A stretch of 64,000 nucleotides of DNA from Streptomyces sp. WZ-12 (GTDB taxonomy: Bacteria; Actinomycetota; Actinomycetes; Streptomycetales; Streptomycetaceae), in the NCBI RefSeq assembly GCF_028898845.1, contig NZ_CP118574.1:620001-684000 (forward strand), given 5' to 3'. How positions within the stretch are numbered: the first letter of the stretch is position 1; each line of letters opens with the position of its first letter. The notes below the pieces were generated by a model. That model searched no databases. It had not been told where the DNA came from and worked only from the letters and a program-made list of their open reading frames with translations. The translations under genes and the position numbers were made by a program. Below, in pieces: positions 1 through 8,693 of this stretch.

Positions 1-1876
1 GGAATTGGATGCCGGTGATGCCGACGTCCACGCCCGGCGGGATCTGGCCCCCGACGAGCGGTAGCTGGGACAGCTTGGTGGGGCTGAGGTCCGCGATGTT
101 CGCGGCGACGAGCAGGACGAGGGCGCGCGGGGTGCCCGGTACGGACGCGACGACGATGCCGCCGCCGGCCTCGGTGGTGGCGGACAACAGCAGCCGCCCG
201 GCCGTCCTGTCGTAGCGCAGGCCGACGGAGGCCAGGGCGGGCAGGAGTCCGGCGGGGACTCCCGCGGGGATGGACAGCCCGACGGCACCGGCGAGTTCAC
301 CCGCGGTGACGGCGGGGGTGCCGGTCCAACGGGCGGTGAGGACACGGCCGGTGGGGTCGCTGTCGTAGTCGACGGCGAACTCCAGGACGCGCTCGGTCTC
401 CTCGTCGAGCGGGACGGTCAGCCGCAGCAGTCCGGAGACCCGGGTGTGCCCGGGGGTGTGGTCGACGGTGACGGTGAGGGAGACGGGGATCTCGTCGACG
501 GTGAGGGCGGTGGTGCACGCGAAGGTGAAGTGGCCGTGGGTGTCGAAGGCGACGGAGAGTTCCTCGACGGTCAGATCGCGCAGGGCTTCGGGTACGTCGA
601 TGCCCAAGTGGCCCATGATGGCGGCCGGTTGCAGACCGACCGCGTGCGCGGTGAAGGCCCACCCGTCGGTGGAGGACCAGGTGCCGGCGACATCCAGCAC
701 CCCCGCGTCGAGCTGCCACCGCGCCGCGAGCCCGGCCAGGGTCACCCCGGCCTGGTGCGAGACGGTGAGCACGACCTGGCCGAGCCTGATGCCGGTGACG
801 GGCTCCCAGACGTCGGTGAGGGCGAGGTCGAGTCCGTAGCCGCGGTTGCCCGCGTCGGAGGCGAGTTCGGCCCAGAGGGTGAGTTCGCTGACGGTGAGGG
901 TGGCGGGGACGGGGATGCCGGGGAAGCGGTCCTGGAGGAGTTGGCCGGCGTTGACGGGCCGGACCAGGGTGCCGGTCAAGGAGCGGTCGGGGAGGCCGAT
1001 TTCGACGTCGATGGCGATGTCGTCGGCGAGTTCGACCGTGCCGCCGAGCGTGGTGAGGAGCTGGGGACCGGCGAAGGGGCTGAGCACGGAGAACTCGGCG
1101 TGGAGGTTCCGCACCGTGAGTCCGTCCAGCGGGCTCCACTCCCGGTCGAGTCCGACGGCCAGTTGAACCGTGAGGAGGCCACCCGTGCCGGCCGTCTGCG
1201 CGGAGCCGTTGCCCACTGTGTAGGCGACCGCGAGGGCGGTGAGCGTCAGGCCGGTTCCGGGTGCGAGGTCGAGCGGCAGGTCGAAGCCGCCGGTACCAAG
1301 GGCCGCGAAGGCCGTCAGCTCGTCCAGTGCCGTGAGGCGTACGGGCGTGAATGCGGCGCCGAGCCGCCAGATGGTGCCGTGTGCGGGCGGATAGCCCCAC
1401 AGGTACGGCTTGGGGTCGGCCTGCGCGCCGGGGAAGTCCAGTTCGGCGCCCGCGCCCACCAGAGCCTCGGACTGCTCGTTGAGGGCCGGTTCCACACCGA
1501 GCACCAGGTGCAGGGCGCCGAGGCCGAAGCGCTCCAGCGGGATGAGGGCGTCGCGGAGTTCTTTGGGCAGGTCGGGTGCGTCGGCGGACAGGGCGGCGTC
1601 GATCCGTACCCCGACGACGACGCCCTTGCCGGTGTCGGCGAGGAACCGTACCGCTGTGTGCGCCTCCGTACCGCTTGCCAGTGGCACGGTGCCGACGGCC
1701 GTGAGCCGGTCCACGTCGATCGCCGGCGCGCGCACGTGCAGTACGCCGTCGGCGAGGTGGTCGTGGAACAACTCCTCGGTGGGCTCCAGTTCAAGGAATT
1801 CGGGTGGGACGGTGAGTTCCGGCAGACCTACGGCGGCCTGCAGGGTCGCACGCAGCGTCTCGACGGTCAGCGCCAT
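1..1876 (-). CDS. Large beta-rich protein of unknown function (N-terminal 625 codons; runs off the left edge)
   Basis: The frame opens at ATG 1876 and stays open to base 1, so the C-terminus lies outside the window. An AGGAGG ribosome binding site (1883-1888) overlaps the stop codon of the metallo-hydrolase gene upstream, so the two are translationally coupled. The protein starts MALTVETLRATL and is acidic, with many alternating hydrophobic stretches of the type 'L-x-V-x-L' separated by Gly/Pro/Thr/Asp turns. This suggests a long repetitive beta-rich architecture. I see no signal peptide, membrane segment or catalytic motif. The size and style recall actinobacterial DUF6603-type proteins, but that is recollection, not a search result. 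Several antisense frames look open here and are composition artefacts. Confidence 0.7.
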   Translation of the reverse strand, partial: MALTVETLRATLQAAVGLPELTVPPEFLELEPTEELFHDHLADGVLHVRAPAIDVDRLTAVGTVPLASGTEAHTAVRFLADTGKGVVVGVRIDAALSADAPDLPKELRDALIPLERFGLGALHLVLGVEPALNEQSEALVGAGAELDFPGAQADPKPYLWGYPPAHGTIWRLGAAFTPVRLTALDELTAFAALGTGGFDLPLDLAPGTGLTLTALAVAYTVGNGSAQTAGTGGLLTVQLAVGLDREWSPLDGLTVRNLHAEFSVLSPFAGPQLLTTLGGTVELADDIAIDVEIGLPDRSLTGTLVRPVNAGQLLQDRFPGIPVPATLTVSELTLWAELASDAGNRGYGLDLALTDVWEPVTGIRLGQVVLTVSHQAGVTLAGLAARWQLDAGVLDVAGTWSSTDGWAFTAHAVGLQPAAIMGHLGIDVPEALRDLTVEELSVAFDTHGHFTFACTTALTVDEIPVSLTVTVDHTPGHTRVSGLLRLTVPLDEETERVLEFAVDYDSDPTGRVLTARWTGTPAVTAGELAGAVGLSIPAGVPAGLLPALASVGLRYDRTAGRLLLSATTEAGGGIVVASVPGTPRALVLLVAANIADLSPTKLSQLPLVGGQIPPGVDVGITGIQF

Positions 1877-1886
1877 GGCAAGCCTC

Positions 1887-3119
1887 CTACTCGTACGAGA
1901 TCTCGTAAGTGCCGGCGCCGTCGCGGTCGATCCACAGGATCCAGTCGCGGCCCGTCCATTCGCCTGCGGGGCTGCCGGGGGCTGCCGGGTCCGGGGGAAG
2001 CGGCTGCCCGGCGAGGGTGCTGAAGACGCCCTTCCCGGTCATGTCCTGGAAGTCGAACTGCCAGGGGACAGCGGTGGTGTTGCCCTGGTAGCCATGGCCC
2101 CAGTGCCTTTTCAGCGGCTTCTTCGAGGTGACCTTGGGGTCCGGGATGCCGTGCGCGGTGCGGACCGTCTCCCAGTCGCCCAGCATCCGATCATTGAAGT
2201 CGCTGTCGGTACAGGTGGCTGTCCTGCCGCCGAAGAGGAGGGGACCGGTACTGACGAACAGGCCGTCCGGGGTGGTGTGTTCCAACCATTCCTTGCACGT
2301 GGAGGTCTTGCTCCCGTGATGGCCGACCTTGAGCCACAGGTTCTTCTCCCGACGGAACCACTTCTCGGTCGGGTCCTTGTCGAAGTCGATCAGGAACTTC
2401 TCGTTCTGCTTGAGGGCATCGGCCATCAGCAGCACCTTCTGGCGCTGCCCGCCACCGTCCACCGCCCCGGTCAGCACGAGGACCAGGCTGCTCAGATTGG
2501 CGAGCGCTTCTTTCTGGGCGCCTTGGATACTGGCGATCCCCTTCAGATGAAACGCACCGCTGTCGATCAAGTAGAGGTTCGGCGCGGCAGGTGTCACAGG
2601 GGGGAACAACGGCTCCGGAAGTCCCTGGTCCGGCTTCTCCCGTGGCGGATGCACCACGCGGTGCCCGCTGGAACTCGTCAGGCTCGCGGGGTTGGTGAGC
2701 AAGGTCTCCATGAAGCGGAAGCTCCTGTTGCCTTCCTTGTAGTCGCCGGATGCCATGGAGTACCAGACGTTGTTCAGGGTGTACCGCAGCTTCTTGGTGG
2801 AGTCGAGAAGGACGTCCCCCAGCAGGTTGAAGTGGTCCTCGTCGGGATGACTGATCAGGAGGTAGTCCAGGACGCCGGGGTTGACCAGGTCCCCCAGGTG
2901 ATCGTCGATCCGCTTCCGGAGGTGGTCGATCAAGCGCTGCTTGGCCGTGCCCGCGGCCGACGGCCCCCCTGCCTGTGGCCGCGGCGCCACCTCTCCCCCG
3001 GGTTTGGACCCGCAGTCCAGCAGCACCGCCGCGTCCGCCTTCGGCGCCCCCGGTTTGTAGAACGTGATCAGGGTGCAGTCACCCTGCCCCACGTTGAAGA
3101 ACACCACCTTGACCGGCAT
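1887..3119 (-). CDS. ComEC/Rec2-like metallo-beta-lactamase-fold hydrolase
   Basis: 410 aa, starting at ATG 3119 (MPVKVVFFNVGQGD) behind an AAGGGGA ribosome binding site. Family marks seen: the opening strand FFNVGQGDCTLI, the metal-binding segment ISHPDEDHFNLLG at about residues 90-102, and a second conserved block KVGHHGSKTST in the last third. This is the pattern of the detached ComEC C-terminal hydrolase domain. No membrane helices or signal peptide are seen, so it is not a DNA-uptake channel. Members of this fold hydrolyse phosphodiesters or related bonds; the substrate here is unknown. The gene lies 10 bases upstream of the large beta-rich gene and shares its ribosome binding site region, so the two products probably act together. 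The open frame extends further upstream, but that part has no conserved sequence. Confidence 0.85.
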   Translation of the reverse strand: MPVKVVFFNVGQGDCTLITFYKPGAPKADAAVLLDCGSKPGGEVAPRPQAGGPSAAGTAKQRLIDHLRKRIDDHLGDLVNPGVLDYLLISHPDEDHFNLLGDVLLDSTKKLRYTLNNVWYSMASGDYKEGNRSFRFMETLLTNPASLTSSSGHRVVHPPREKPDQGLPEPLFPPVTPAAPNLYLIDSGAFHLKGIASIQGAQKEALANLSSLVLVLTGAVDGGGQRQKVLLMADALKQNEKFLIDFDKDPTEKWFRREKNLWLKVGHHGSKTSTCKEWLEHTTPDGLFVSTGPLLFGGRTATCTDSDFNDRMLGDWETVRTAHGIPDPKVTSKKPLKRHWGHGYQGNTTAVPWQFDFQDMTGKGVFSTLAGQPLPPDPAAPGSPAGEWTGRDWILWIDRDGAGTYEISYE

Positions 3120-3625
3120 GTTGTCCCCTTGATGGCGTTGGTCCGAAACGAACCGCGCACGTACGGACGACAGTCCGCAGCCGCGCGGTCGCCGGGCCAT
3201 CCCACCGCAAGCGAGACCGATGACCGCCAGGAATCCCCTTCTATGGCGCGTTCCGGAGCAACCCTGGCCTAATGTCCGCCGTCCGACGCGCCGCCAACTA
3301 ACGGCATCCGAACCAACAATCGACCGACCCAAACAAACGGCCTACCTCTCCCGTTGCAGTTGGCTATCACCCCTGACCAGGGCCAATACCCAACTGCAAC
3401 ACGAGCACCAAGCGGTCGGCTCCGGAAGCCCTTCGGGGGTGACTTGAGCACTCGCCTTGCGCGTGGAGCCCAGGTAGCGGAGCGCACGTGCCACCGGTGT
3501 CATTGCGCACGACGCCAGCGTGGCCCCTCTACAACCAGGCGGGAGATCCGAATGCGGACCGGGTCCGCGGCGGCGGATGCGCCCAGTTTCCGTCCACGGT
3601 TTCCGGGCTGGTTGGCCGCTGCGGG
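3120..3625. other. Gene-free interval with one long inverted repeat
   Basis: No convincing coding frame is seen. It lies between the start of the metallo-hydrolase gene and the end of the TetR gene. It should hold the promoter of the former; the only notable structure is the inverted repeat annotated at 3353-3400. Confidence 0.5.
3353..3400. repeat. Perfect 11-bp inverted repeat (GTTGCAGTTGG, 26-base spacer)
   Basis: Arms at 3353-3363 and 3390-3400 are exact reverse complements. The spacer contains a smaller CCCT/AGGG hairpin. There is no T-run on either side, so a simple Rho-independent terminator is unlikely. A recombination scar, operator pair or structured RNA are all possible. Confidence 0.55.
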
Positions 3626-4201
3626 TCAGCCGCGCACCGCAGCCATGCACTCGTCGTAGAGGTCCATGATGTCGCCCTTGCCATCGTTGGCGACCCAAGT
3701 CATCGATGCGGCATCCAGGCATGCGAACGCCGTCGCGATCACCGCGCGGGCCTTCGCGCCCGCTTTGCCGGTAGCCGCGTCCATACGGGACTCGATGAGC
3801 GGCAGCAGGTCCTCCTGGAACCGCAGTCGCTTTTCGAGCCAACCGGCGCGCAGCGAGGCGGTGTTGTACAGGAGGCGGAACCGCTCCAGGGCCTGTTCCC
3901 GACCGTCGTGCAAGGCCAGTACGGCAGCAACTCCCGCACGCAGGGCGTCCCAGACATCGACATCGGCGGGCTGTTCGCCGATCGCGTCCATCAGGACCTG
4001 CCCGAACCGGTCCCGGCCGCCGCCGAGAAGGTCCTCCTTGGCGCCGAAGTAGCGGAAGAGGGTGCGCTGGGAGACGCCGGCCTCTCGGGCGATCTGGGCG
4101 ATGGTCGTCTCGTCGTAGCCCTGCTCGGTGAACAGGCGCAGCGCCGTCTCCAGAATCTCACCCACAGCTTTGATCACCGGTGGCACCAGCGGCATCGGCA
4201 A
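3626..4201 (-). CDS. TetR-family transcriptional regulator
   Basis: Up to 191 aa. The N-terminal helix-turn-helix is clear (IAQIAREAGVSQRTLFRYF, about residues 34-52, followed by the usual AKEDLL). The ligand-binding half is alpha-helical and ends GDIMDLYDECMAAVRG. The N-terminus is odd: the residues before GEILETALRLF lack the usual Arg/Lys-rich lead, and this stretch overlaps the divergent SDR gene by 74 bases. The true start may be an internal codon near 4165, or both genes were joined by recombination at this point. It probably regulates the adjacent SDR. Confidence 0.8.
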   Translation of the reverse strand: MPMPLVPPVIKAVGEILETALRLFTEQGYDETTIAQIAREAGVSQRTLFRYFGAKEDLLGGGRDRFGQVLMDAIGEQPADVDVWDALRAGVAAVLALHDGREQALERFRLLYNTASLRAGWLEKRLRFQEDLLPLIESRMDAATGKAGAKARAVIATAFACLDAASMTWVANDGKGDIMDLYDECMAAVRG

Positions 4202-4865
4202 GGCGACCGCCGAACTACTCCACTCCCGCGGCTACCACGTCATGGTCACCGGCCTCGACAACGTCGCCGACACCGGACTCCCCGAAGGCGTCACGGCCGT
4301 GCGCGCCGACGCACGGTCCCTGCCGGACATCGACCGGGCAATGGATCAGGCACGCCGGCAACTCGGCTCGCTCGACCTGCTCTTCCTCAACGCGGGCATC
4401 TCCCGCCCCGGCCCGATCGAATCGACCGACGAAGACGCCTTCGACGCCCTGTTCGACACCAACGTCAAGGGAAACTTCTTCACCCTGCAAAAGGCGCTGC
4501 CGCTCCTCAACGAGGGCGCCTCGGTCGTGTTCACAGTGGGCGCCGCCGAAGGACTCGGAGCCGCGATGACAGCCGCCAAGGGCGCTCTGCTGCCCCTCAT
4601 GCGGTCCCTCGCACTCGAACTCGCCCCCCGCCGCATCCGCGTCAACGCGGTCAGCCCAGGAATGATCAACACCCCCGCCTACAGCAAAATGGGCGTCTCC
4701 CAGGAAACGATCGACTCCTGGGCCCGGGACGTCCCGCTCGGCCGCGTCGGCGCTCCCACCGACATCGCCGAAGCCGTGGCCTTCCTCGCCTCGGAAGCCG
4801 CCGGCTACATCACCGGCGACAACCTCACCATCTCCGGCGGCATCGGCGTTCGCTCCAACGCCTGA
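4128..4865 (+). CDS. Short-chain dehydrogenase/reductase (SDR)
   Basis: Up to 245 aa. Rossmann nucleotide-binding motif TGGTSGIGKA (about residues 17-26), LNAG motif, and a C-terminal end ITGDNLTISGG. The catalytic block is unusual: where SDRs have Y-x-x-x-K the sequence reads GAAEGLGAAMTAAKGAL, so the lysine is present but the tyrosine is not obvious; activity may be altered. No good ribosome binding site precedes ATG 4128, and the first 14 residues lie antisense to the TetR DNA-binding region. A TTG at the start of LITGGTSG is an alternative start. The TetR gene diverges from it; an IS630 relic follows downstream. Confidence 0.75.
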   Translation: MNRRSAVSRISPTALITGGTSGIGKATAELLHSRGYHVMVTGLDNVADTGLPEGVTAVRADARSLPDIDRAMDQARRQLGSLDLLFLNAGISRPGPIESTDEDAFDALFDTNVKGNFFTLQKALPLLNEGASVVFTVGAAEGLGAAMTAAKGALLPLMRSLALELAPRRIRVNAVSPGMINTPAYSKMGVSQETIDSWARDVPLGRVGAPTDIAEAVAFLASEAAGYITGDNLTISGGIGVRSNA

Positions 4866-5014
4866 GGAATCCGCCCAGCCTCCGACGTTCACCGCGCCCC
4901 AGATCGCCGAAGTCACAGCGCTGGACTGCCAGTTGCCCACCGAGTCCGGAGCCCGCCCCCGCACTGGTCGTGCCCCGAGCTCACGCACCGTTGCCCCCGA
5001 GCCAGGCCCGTTCA

Positions 5015-5295
5015 ATGCACGCCAACCACCCCTACGGGCGCGGCGGAGCCCTGGTCCACCTCACCGCCTACGACATCCACCGGGCCGAGGTCTTCGGCCG
5101 CCGCGAACAGAGCACAGGCACCGCGCCGTTCATGAGACTGGTCGAGCAGGCGACGGGCAACGAACCCCACGCCAGCGCGAATCGGGCCTTCTCCTTCGTC
5201 GACAACGACTCCTCGCACCGCTGCAGGCGGGCCATCGACCGCCTGGCCTCCCGTTCCCGAACGCCGTCAACGCCACGGCACAGCCGCACCCGTGA
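5015..5295 (+). pseudogene. IS630-family transposase fragment
   Basis: Translation shows the middle of an IS630 transposase: GGALVHLTAYDIHRAEVFGR, then EPHASANRAFSFVDNDSSHR, which includes the second catalytic Asp (VDN). About base 5250 the frame shifts: 'RLAS' continues as RFPNAVN in the next frame. The N-terminal part with the first Asp and the C-terminal 'HASWLNQVEI' block are missing. No inverted repeats were found, so this is a decayed internal fragment next to the SDR/TetR junction. Confidence 0.75.
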
Positions 5296-5309
5296 CGCTC
5301 ACTCAGGAC

Positions 5310-6140
5310 TCAGCCGACCAGCCGAGCCAGGTTGTCCAGGGTGCGCAGGGCTTCGACCTCCGGGACGTTGGGCAGGTGGAAGGTGATGCCCGCCGCGCCG
5401 GCCTCCCGGTAGGCCGCGATGATGTCCGGGTCGGGCGGGGCGGCATTGACAATCACCGGTATTTCCGGGGCCACTTGCGCGATCTGCTGGGCCGCCCCGG
5501 TGGGGTCGGTGATGCCGTCGGCGCTGGGCATCCAGCCGCCGAACCGTTTGGCCCGGGCGAGCGCCCTGGCGCTCTGGCCGCCCACGTACACCGGCGGGTG
5601 CGGTCGTTGAACCGGCTTGGGCCAGGCGAAGATCGGGTTGAAGTCGACGTGCTCGCCGTGGAATTCGGCCTGATCTTCGGTCCAGATCTCGATGATCGCG
5701 GCGATGCGCTCGTCCAGGAGCCGGCCGCGGGTGCGGGGGTCGGTGCCGTGGTTGCGCATCTCCTCGCGGTTCCAGCCCGCGCCGATACCGAGGACCGCCC
5801 GGCCGTTGGACAGGAAGTCCAAGGAGGCGACCTCCTTGGCGGTCTGGATCGGGTCACGCTGGACAAGCAGGGCGACGCCGGTGCCCAGCAGCAGGTTCTC
5901 GGTCACCGCGGCAACCGTGCCGAGAACGACGAACGGGTCGAGCGCCCGGAAGTACTGCCGGGGCAGCTCGCCGCCACGTGGAGACGCGGCGCTCCCGGCC
6001 GGAATGTGGCTGTGGTCAGCCACGAACAAGGCGTCGAAGCCGCGTTCTTCCAGGGCACGTCCGAGCCTTGCGGGGTGGATGGACTCGTCGGTGGCGATGG
6101 TGTGGATCCCGAACTTCGTGGTACCTAATCCGGTTCTCAT
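5310..6140 (-). CDS. LLM-class F420-dependent oxidoreductase (luciferase-like TIM barrel)
   Basis: 276 aa from ATG 6140 (MRTGLGTTKFGIHT). Family features: an N-terminal strand leading to GFDALFVADHSHIP, the block TGVALLVQRDPIQTAKEVAS, LGIGAGWNREEM, and the C-terminal RPHPPVYVGGQS. These match the actinobacterial subfamily that uses reduced cofactor F420 for hydride transfer; the substrate is unknown. A frame extension to TTG 6176 would run into the palindrome at 6157-6189, so the shorter start is preferred. It is a single gene, convergent with the IS630 relic. Confidence 0.85.
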   Translation of the reverse strand: MRTGLGTTKFGIHTIATDESIHPARLGRALEERGFDALFVADHSHIPAGSAASPRGGELPRQYFRALDPFVVLGTVAAVTENLLLGTGVALLVQRDPIQTAKEVASLDFLSNGRAVLGIGAGWNREEMRNHGTDPRTRGRLLDERIAAIIEIWTEDQAEFHGEHVDFNPIFAWPKPVQRPHPPVYVGGQSARALARAKRFGGWMPSADGITDPTGAAQQIAQVAPEIPVIVNAAPPDPDIIAAYREAGAAGITFHLPNVPEVEALRTLDNLARLVG

Positions 6141-6156
6141 GGTGCACACACTAGAT

Positions 6157-6189
6157 CCATCAACCTGGACTGACAATCCAGGTTGATGG
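6157..6189. promoter_or_regulatory. Perfect 13-bp palindrome upstream of the F420 oxidoreductase (operator candidate)
   Basis: Arms CCATCAACCTGGA (6157-6169) and TCCAGGTTGATGG (6177-6189) are exact reverse complements with a 7-base spacer. The site ends 17 bases before the ATG at 6140, where an operator would block transcription. No regulator gene sits directly beside it. Confidence 0.65.
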
Positions 6190-6345
6190 TTTCCGTTGAT
6201 GGCAGTGGTCAGGCCCGCGAACGAAGAGAGCCTGACCGCAGTGGTTTACGACGGCACCGGACTGATCGCGCGACGACTCGGCCAGGCGTCGCCATCCGAC
6301 GAACTCTCAGCCACGTGACGACGGCCCCGGCGGGCCGTACGGCAC

Positions 6346-6798
6346 TTACGGGCGACCGCCCTGAGGCCATCCCTGGGCGTTGAAGACGGCGATGGGGTCC
6401 AGGTAGTCGCGCCAGTGCGTCACCTTGCGGTCCTGGATGGTGACGACGGAGACGAAGCGGTTGTCGTAGGGCCGCCCCGTCGGGACCGACGTGCCGTGGA
6501 CCTCGTACTCCAGGACGACCACCGAGGTCTCGGGGTCCCGGTGCACGCGGAGGTTGTCCGCACCGTGCAGTGTCACGTAGTCGCCGTAGTCGCGGTAGAG
6601 GTCGATGATCCTCTGGCGTCCCTCGACCCGCCGGGGGTAGCCCGGCACGGTGATCACGTACTCGAAGACCACGTCCTCGGCCAGCAGGTCGTAGTAGTCC
6701 TCCCCGTCGGCCAGGCCGTCCAGCCCCTCCCTGATGACACGGAAGAACGGGCTGTTCGCCCCGACCAGGGGGGTGTCGTCGCTGACGGTCTTGCTCAC
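6346..6798 (-). CDS. SnoaL/NTF2-like protein
   Basis: 150 aa. Alpha+beta cone-fold pattern: helical start (RVIREGLDGLADGEDYYDLLAEDVVF), a mid-region G-RQRIIDLYRDYGDY, then four beta strands ending VTHWRDYLDP. Members are small cyclases, isomerases or binding proteins; nothing indicates which. Its start overlaps the stop of the NmrA-like gene by ATGA (6795-6798), so the two are translationally coupled and likely act on the same substrate. Confidence 0.8.
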   Translation of the reverse strand: MSKTVSDDTPLVGANSPFFRVIREGLDGLADGEDYYDLLAEDVVFEYVITVPGYPRRVEGRQRIIDLYRDYGDYVTLHGADNLRVHRDPETSVVVLEYEVHGTSVPTGRPYDNRFVSVVTIQDRKVTHWRDYLDPIAVFNAQGWPQGGRP

Positions 6799-7643
6799 TT
6801 CGCCTCCGCGGTCCAGGCGCGGGCGTCGCGCTCGGCGAACGCGCGGAAGGTGGTGGCCGGCCGGCCGGTGACCTTCTCGATGTCACCGGTGGGCGTGGAG
6901 CCGTTGCCGGCGATGATGGCGCCGGTGAGCCAGCGCATCATCGCCGCGTAGTCGGCGGGGACGCCCGCGGCGAGCGCTCCGTTGATCCACGTCTCCTGGT
7001 CGGTGTCGCGGTAGTCGACGGGGCGGCCGCTCACGGCGGCGATGGCGTCCGCGACGGCACCGAAGGTGAGGGCCCGCGGACCGGTGAGCAAGTACGTGGC
7101 ACCGGCGTGGGTTTCGGGGTCCAGCAACGTCTCGGCCGCGACCGCTGCGATGTCGGCCGCGTCGACGAAGGCTTCCGTGTTACCGGCGCTCGGGGCCGTG
7201 ATCACTCCGTCGATGACCGGGAGGTGGTCGTCGGCGAAGTTCTGCATCACCCACGAGGGGCGCAGGACCGAGTGCGTGATGTTGTGCCGGGAGGCCAGAT
7301 CGGCCTCGACGGCCGCGATGTCGATCCCCGGCGGCGCCTGGTCGGCGTTGTAGACGCTGAGGTAGGTGACGTGACGCACGCCGGCCGCCTCGGCGAGATC
7401 CAGGAACGCGCCGACCTGGTCGGCGTAGCTGACGCGCATCGTGGGTGTGACCAGATAGAGGCGGTCGACGCCCGCCAGGGCGGCCGTGTGGGTGCCCGGG
7501 TCGTCCCAGTCGAACCGGACGTCCGCTCCACTCCGTGCCGCGGTACGGGTGATGCGTCCTCGCTGAGCGAACACGTCGGCGAGCAGCGAACCGGTCCGGC
7601 CGGTGCCGCCGAGGATGAGTGCGGTGGAGGCTTCGTTGTTCAT
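6795..7643 (-). CDS. NmrA-like NAD(P)-binding protein / atypical SDR
   Basis: 282 aa from ATG 7643 (MNNEASTALILGGTGRTGS) with GGAGCT upstream. Glycine-rich dinucleotide motif GGTGRTG at residues 12-18, no Y-x-x-x-K pair, and the pattern YLSVYNAD...SVLRPSWVMQNF typical of NmrA/HSCARG-type proteins, which act as redox sensors or reductases of quinone-like compounds. It is the first gene of a two-gene unit with the SnoaL-like protein and diverges from an AraC regulator 111 bases away, which probably controls it. Confidence 0.85.
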   Translation of the reverse strand: MNNEASTALILGGTGRTGSLLADVFAQRGRITRTAARSGADVRFDWDDPGTHTAALAGVDRLYLVTPTMRVSYADQVGAFLDLAEAAGVRHVTYLSVYNADQAPPGIDIAAVEADLASRHNITHSVLRPSWVMQNFADDHLPVIDGVITAPSAGNTEAFVDAADIAAVAAETLLDPETHAGATYLLTGPRALTFGAVADAIAAVSGRPVDYRDTDQETWINGALAAGVPADYAAMMRWLTGAIIAGNGSTPTGDIEKVTGRPATTFRAFAERDARAWTAEAK

Positions 7644-7754
7644 AGCTCCATGCTTGAGGCCCGAAGCGAGATAACCCATGCGTGATTCGCTTGGATTTTT
7701 ACGTGAAGCTCTCGCACCTTGACCCTTGGCGCTCGTGCTGGCCAAGCTGATCCC

Positions 7755-8693
7755 ATGGACCTGCTGACCGAACACCTGGTGCGGGCGCGCGCCGCCGGAG
7801 CGGTGTTCGCGCGGACGGTCGCCGAACCGCCGTGGGGTCTGCGGCTGGGCGGTTCGATACAGCTGTCGGTGCACACGGTCGTCCGCGGTCGGGGCTACCT
7901 CTGGCTGAACACCCCAGGCAGCGCTGTGGAGCTCATACCGGGAACCGTCACGCTGGTCCGTGGCGGCCCGGACCACTACATCGGGCACGAGCCGGGCGCC
8001 GAGTGCCTGGAGCCGGAGGAGTTCCGGGCACGGCACGCCCAAATGGGGCCCGGGGACAACCCGCAGGCCACCGTGTTCCTGTGCGGCGCCTACCAGTTCA
8101 GCGGCGAGGTGGGCGGCGGGCTGCTCGACGCGCTGCCCCAGGTCATGTCCCTCTCGGCGGCCGACGACGATCCGCTGCGCGACGTGATCACTTTGCTCTC
8201 CCGCGAACTGGTCCGCAACGAACTGGCCCAGCAGATCGTCCTGGACCGTCTCCTGGACCTGCTTCTCGTCCTGGCCATCCGCAGCGACTTCCGCCGCAGC
8301 GCGACCGCACCGCGCTGGTACCGGGCATCCGCGGACCCGCGGCTGGGCGCCGCGCTGCAAGCCATGCACGAGAACGCGGCGCACCCGTGGACGGTCCCCG
8401 AACTCGCCGCGGTCAGCGGCCTGTCGCGAGCCGCCTTCGCACGGTCGTTCCGGGACGCACTCGGCCAGACCCCCATGCAGTACCTGACCGCATGGCGCAT
8501 GACCCTCGCCCGCGACCACCTGCGCGCCGACGATCTCAGCCTGGCCCAGATCGCCGACACCGTCGGCTACGGCTCGCCCTTCGCATTCGCCGCGGCCTTC
8601 CGCCGCCACCACGGACAACCCCCCGGAACCTGGCGGCAGAAGGAACGAACGACCGCAAACGCGCGGCTGCTGACCACACATCCCGGCTCGTGA
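7755..8693 (+). CDS. AraC-family regulator with N-terminal cupin domain
   Basis: 312 aa from ATG 7755 (MDLLTEHLVRARA). Residues 1-180 form a cupin_6-type sensing domain (GGSIQLSVHTVVRGRGYLWL, later GPDHYIGHEPG). The C-terminal 100 residues hold two helix-turn-helix motifs: WTVPELAAVSGLSRAAFARSF and LSLAQIADTVGYGSPFAFAAAF, with the usual 'QTPMQYLTAWRM' linker. It diverges from the NmrA/SnoaL unit; activation of that unit is the likely role. Confidence 0.9.
   Translation: MDLLTEHLVRARAAGAVFARTVAEPPWGLRLGGSIQLSVHTVVRGRGYLWLNTPGSAVELIPGTVTLVRGGPDHYIGHEPGAECLEPEEFRARHAQMGPGDNPQATVFLCGAYQFSGEVGGGLLDALPQVMSLSAADDDPLRDVITLLSRELVRNELAQQIVLDRLLDLLLVLAIRSDFRRSATAPRWYRASADPRLGAALQAMHENAAHPWTVPELAAVSGLSRAAFARSFRDALGQTPMQYLTAWRMTLARDHLRADDLSLAQIADTVGYGSPFAFAAAFRRHHGQPPGTWRQKERTTANARLLTTHPGS

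Noticed and set aside
446..2023. Long plus-strand open frame opposite the large beta-rich protein
   Set aside because: Glu/Gly/Val-rich composition is typical of antisense to high-GC coding DNA; no ribosome binding site or motif, and the minus-strand gene accounts for the codon bias.
3488..5386. Long plus-strand open frame through the TetR and SDR genes
   Set aside because: It is an Arg/Pro-rich shadow of real genes; only its end (5015-5250) carries meaning, as an IS630 fragment.
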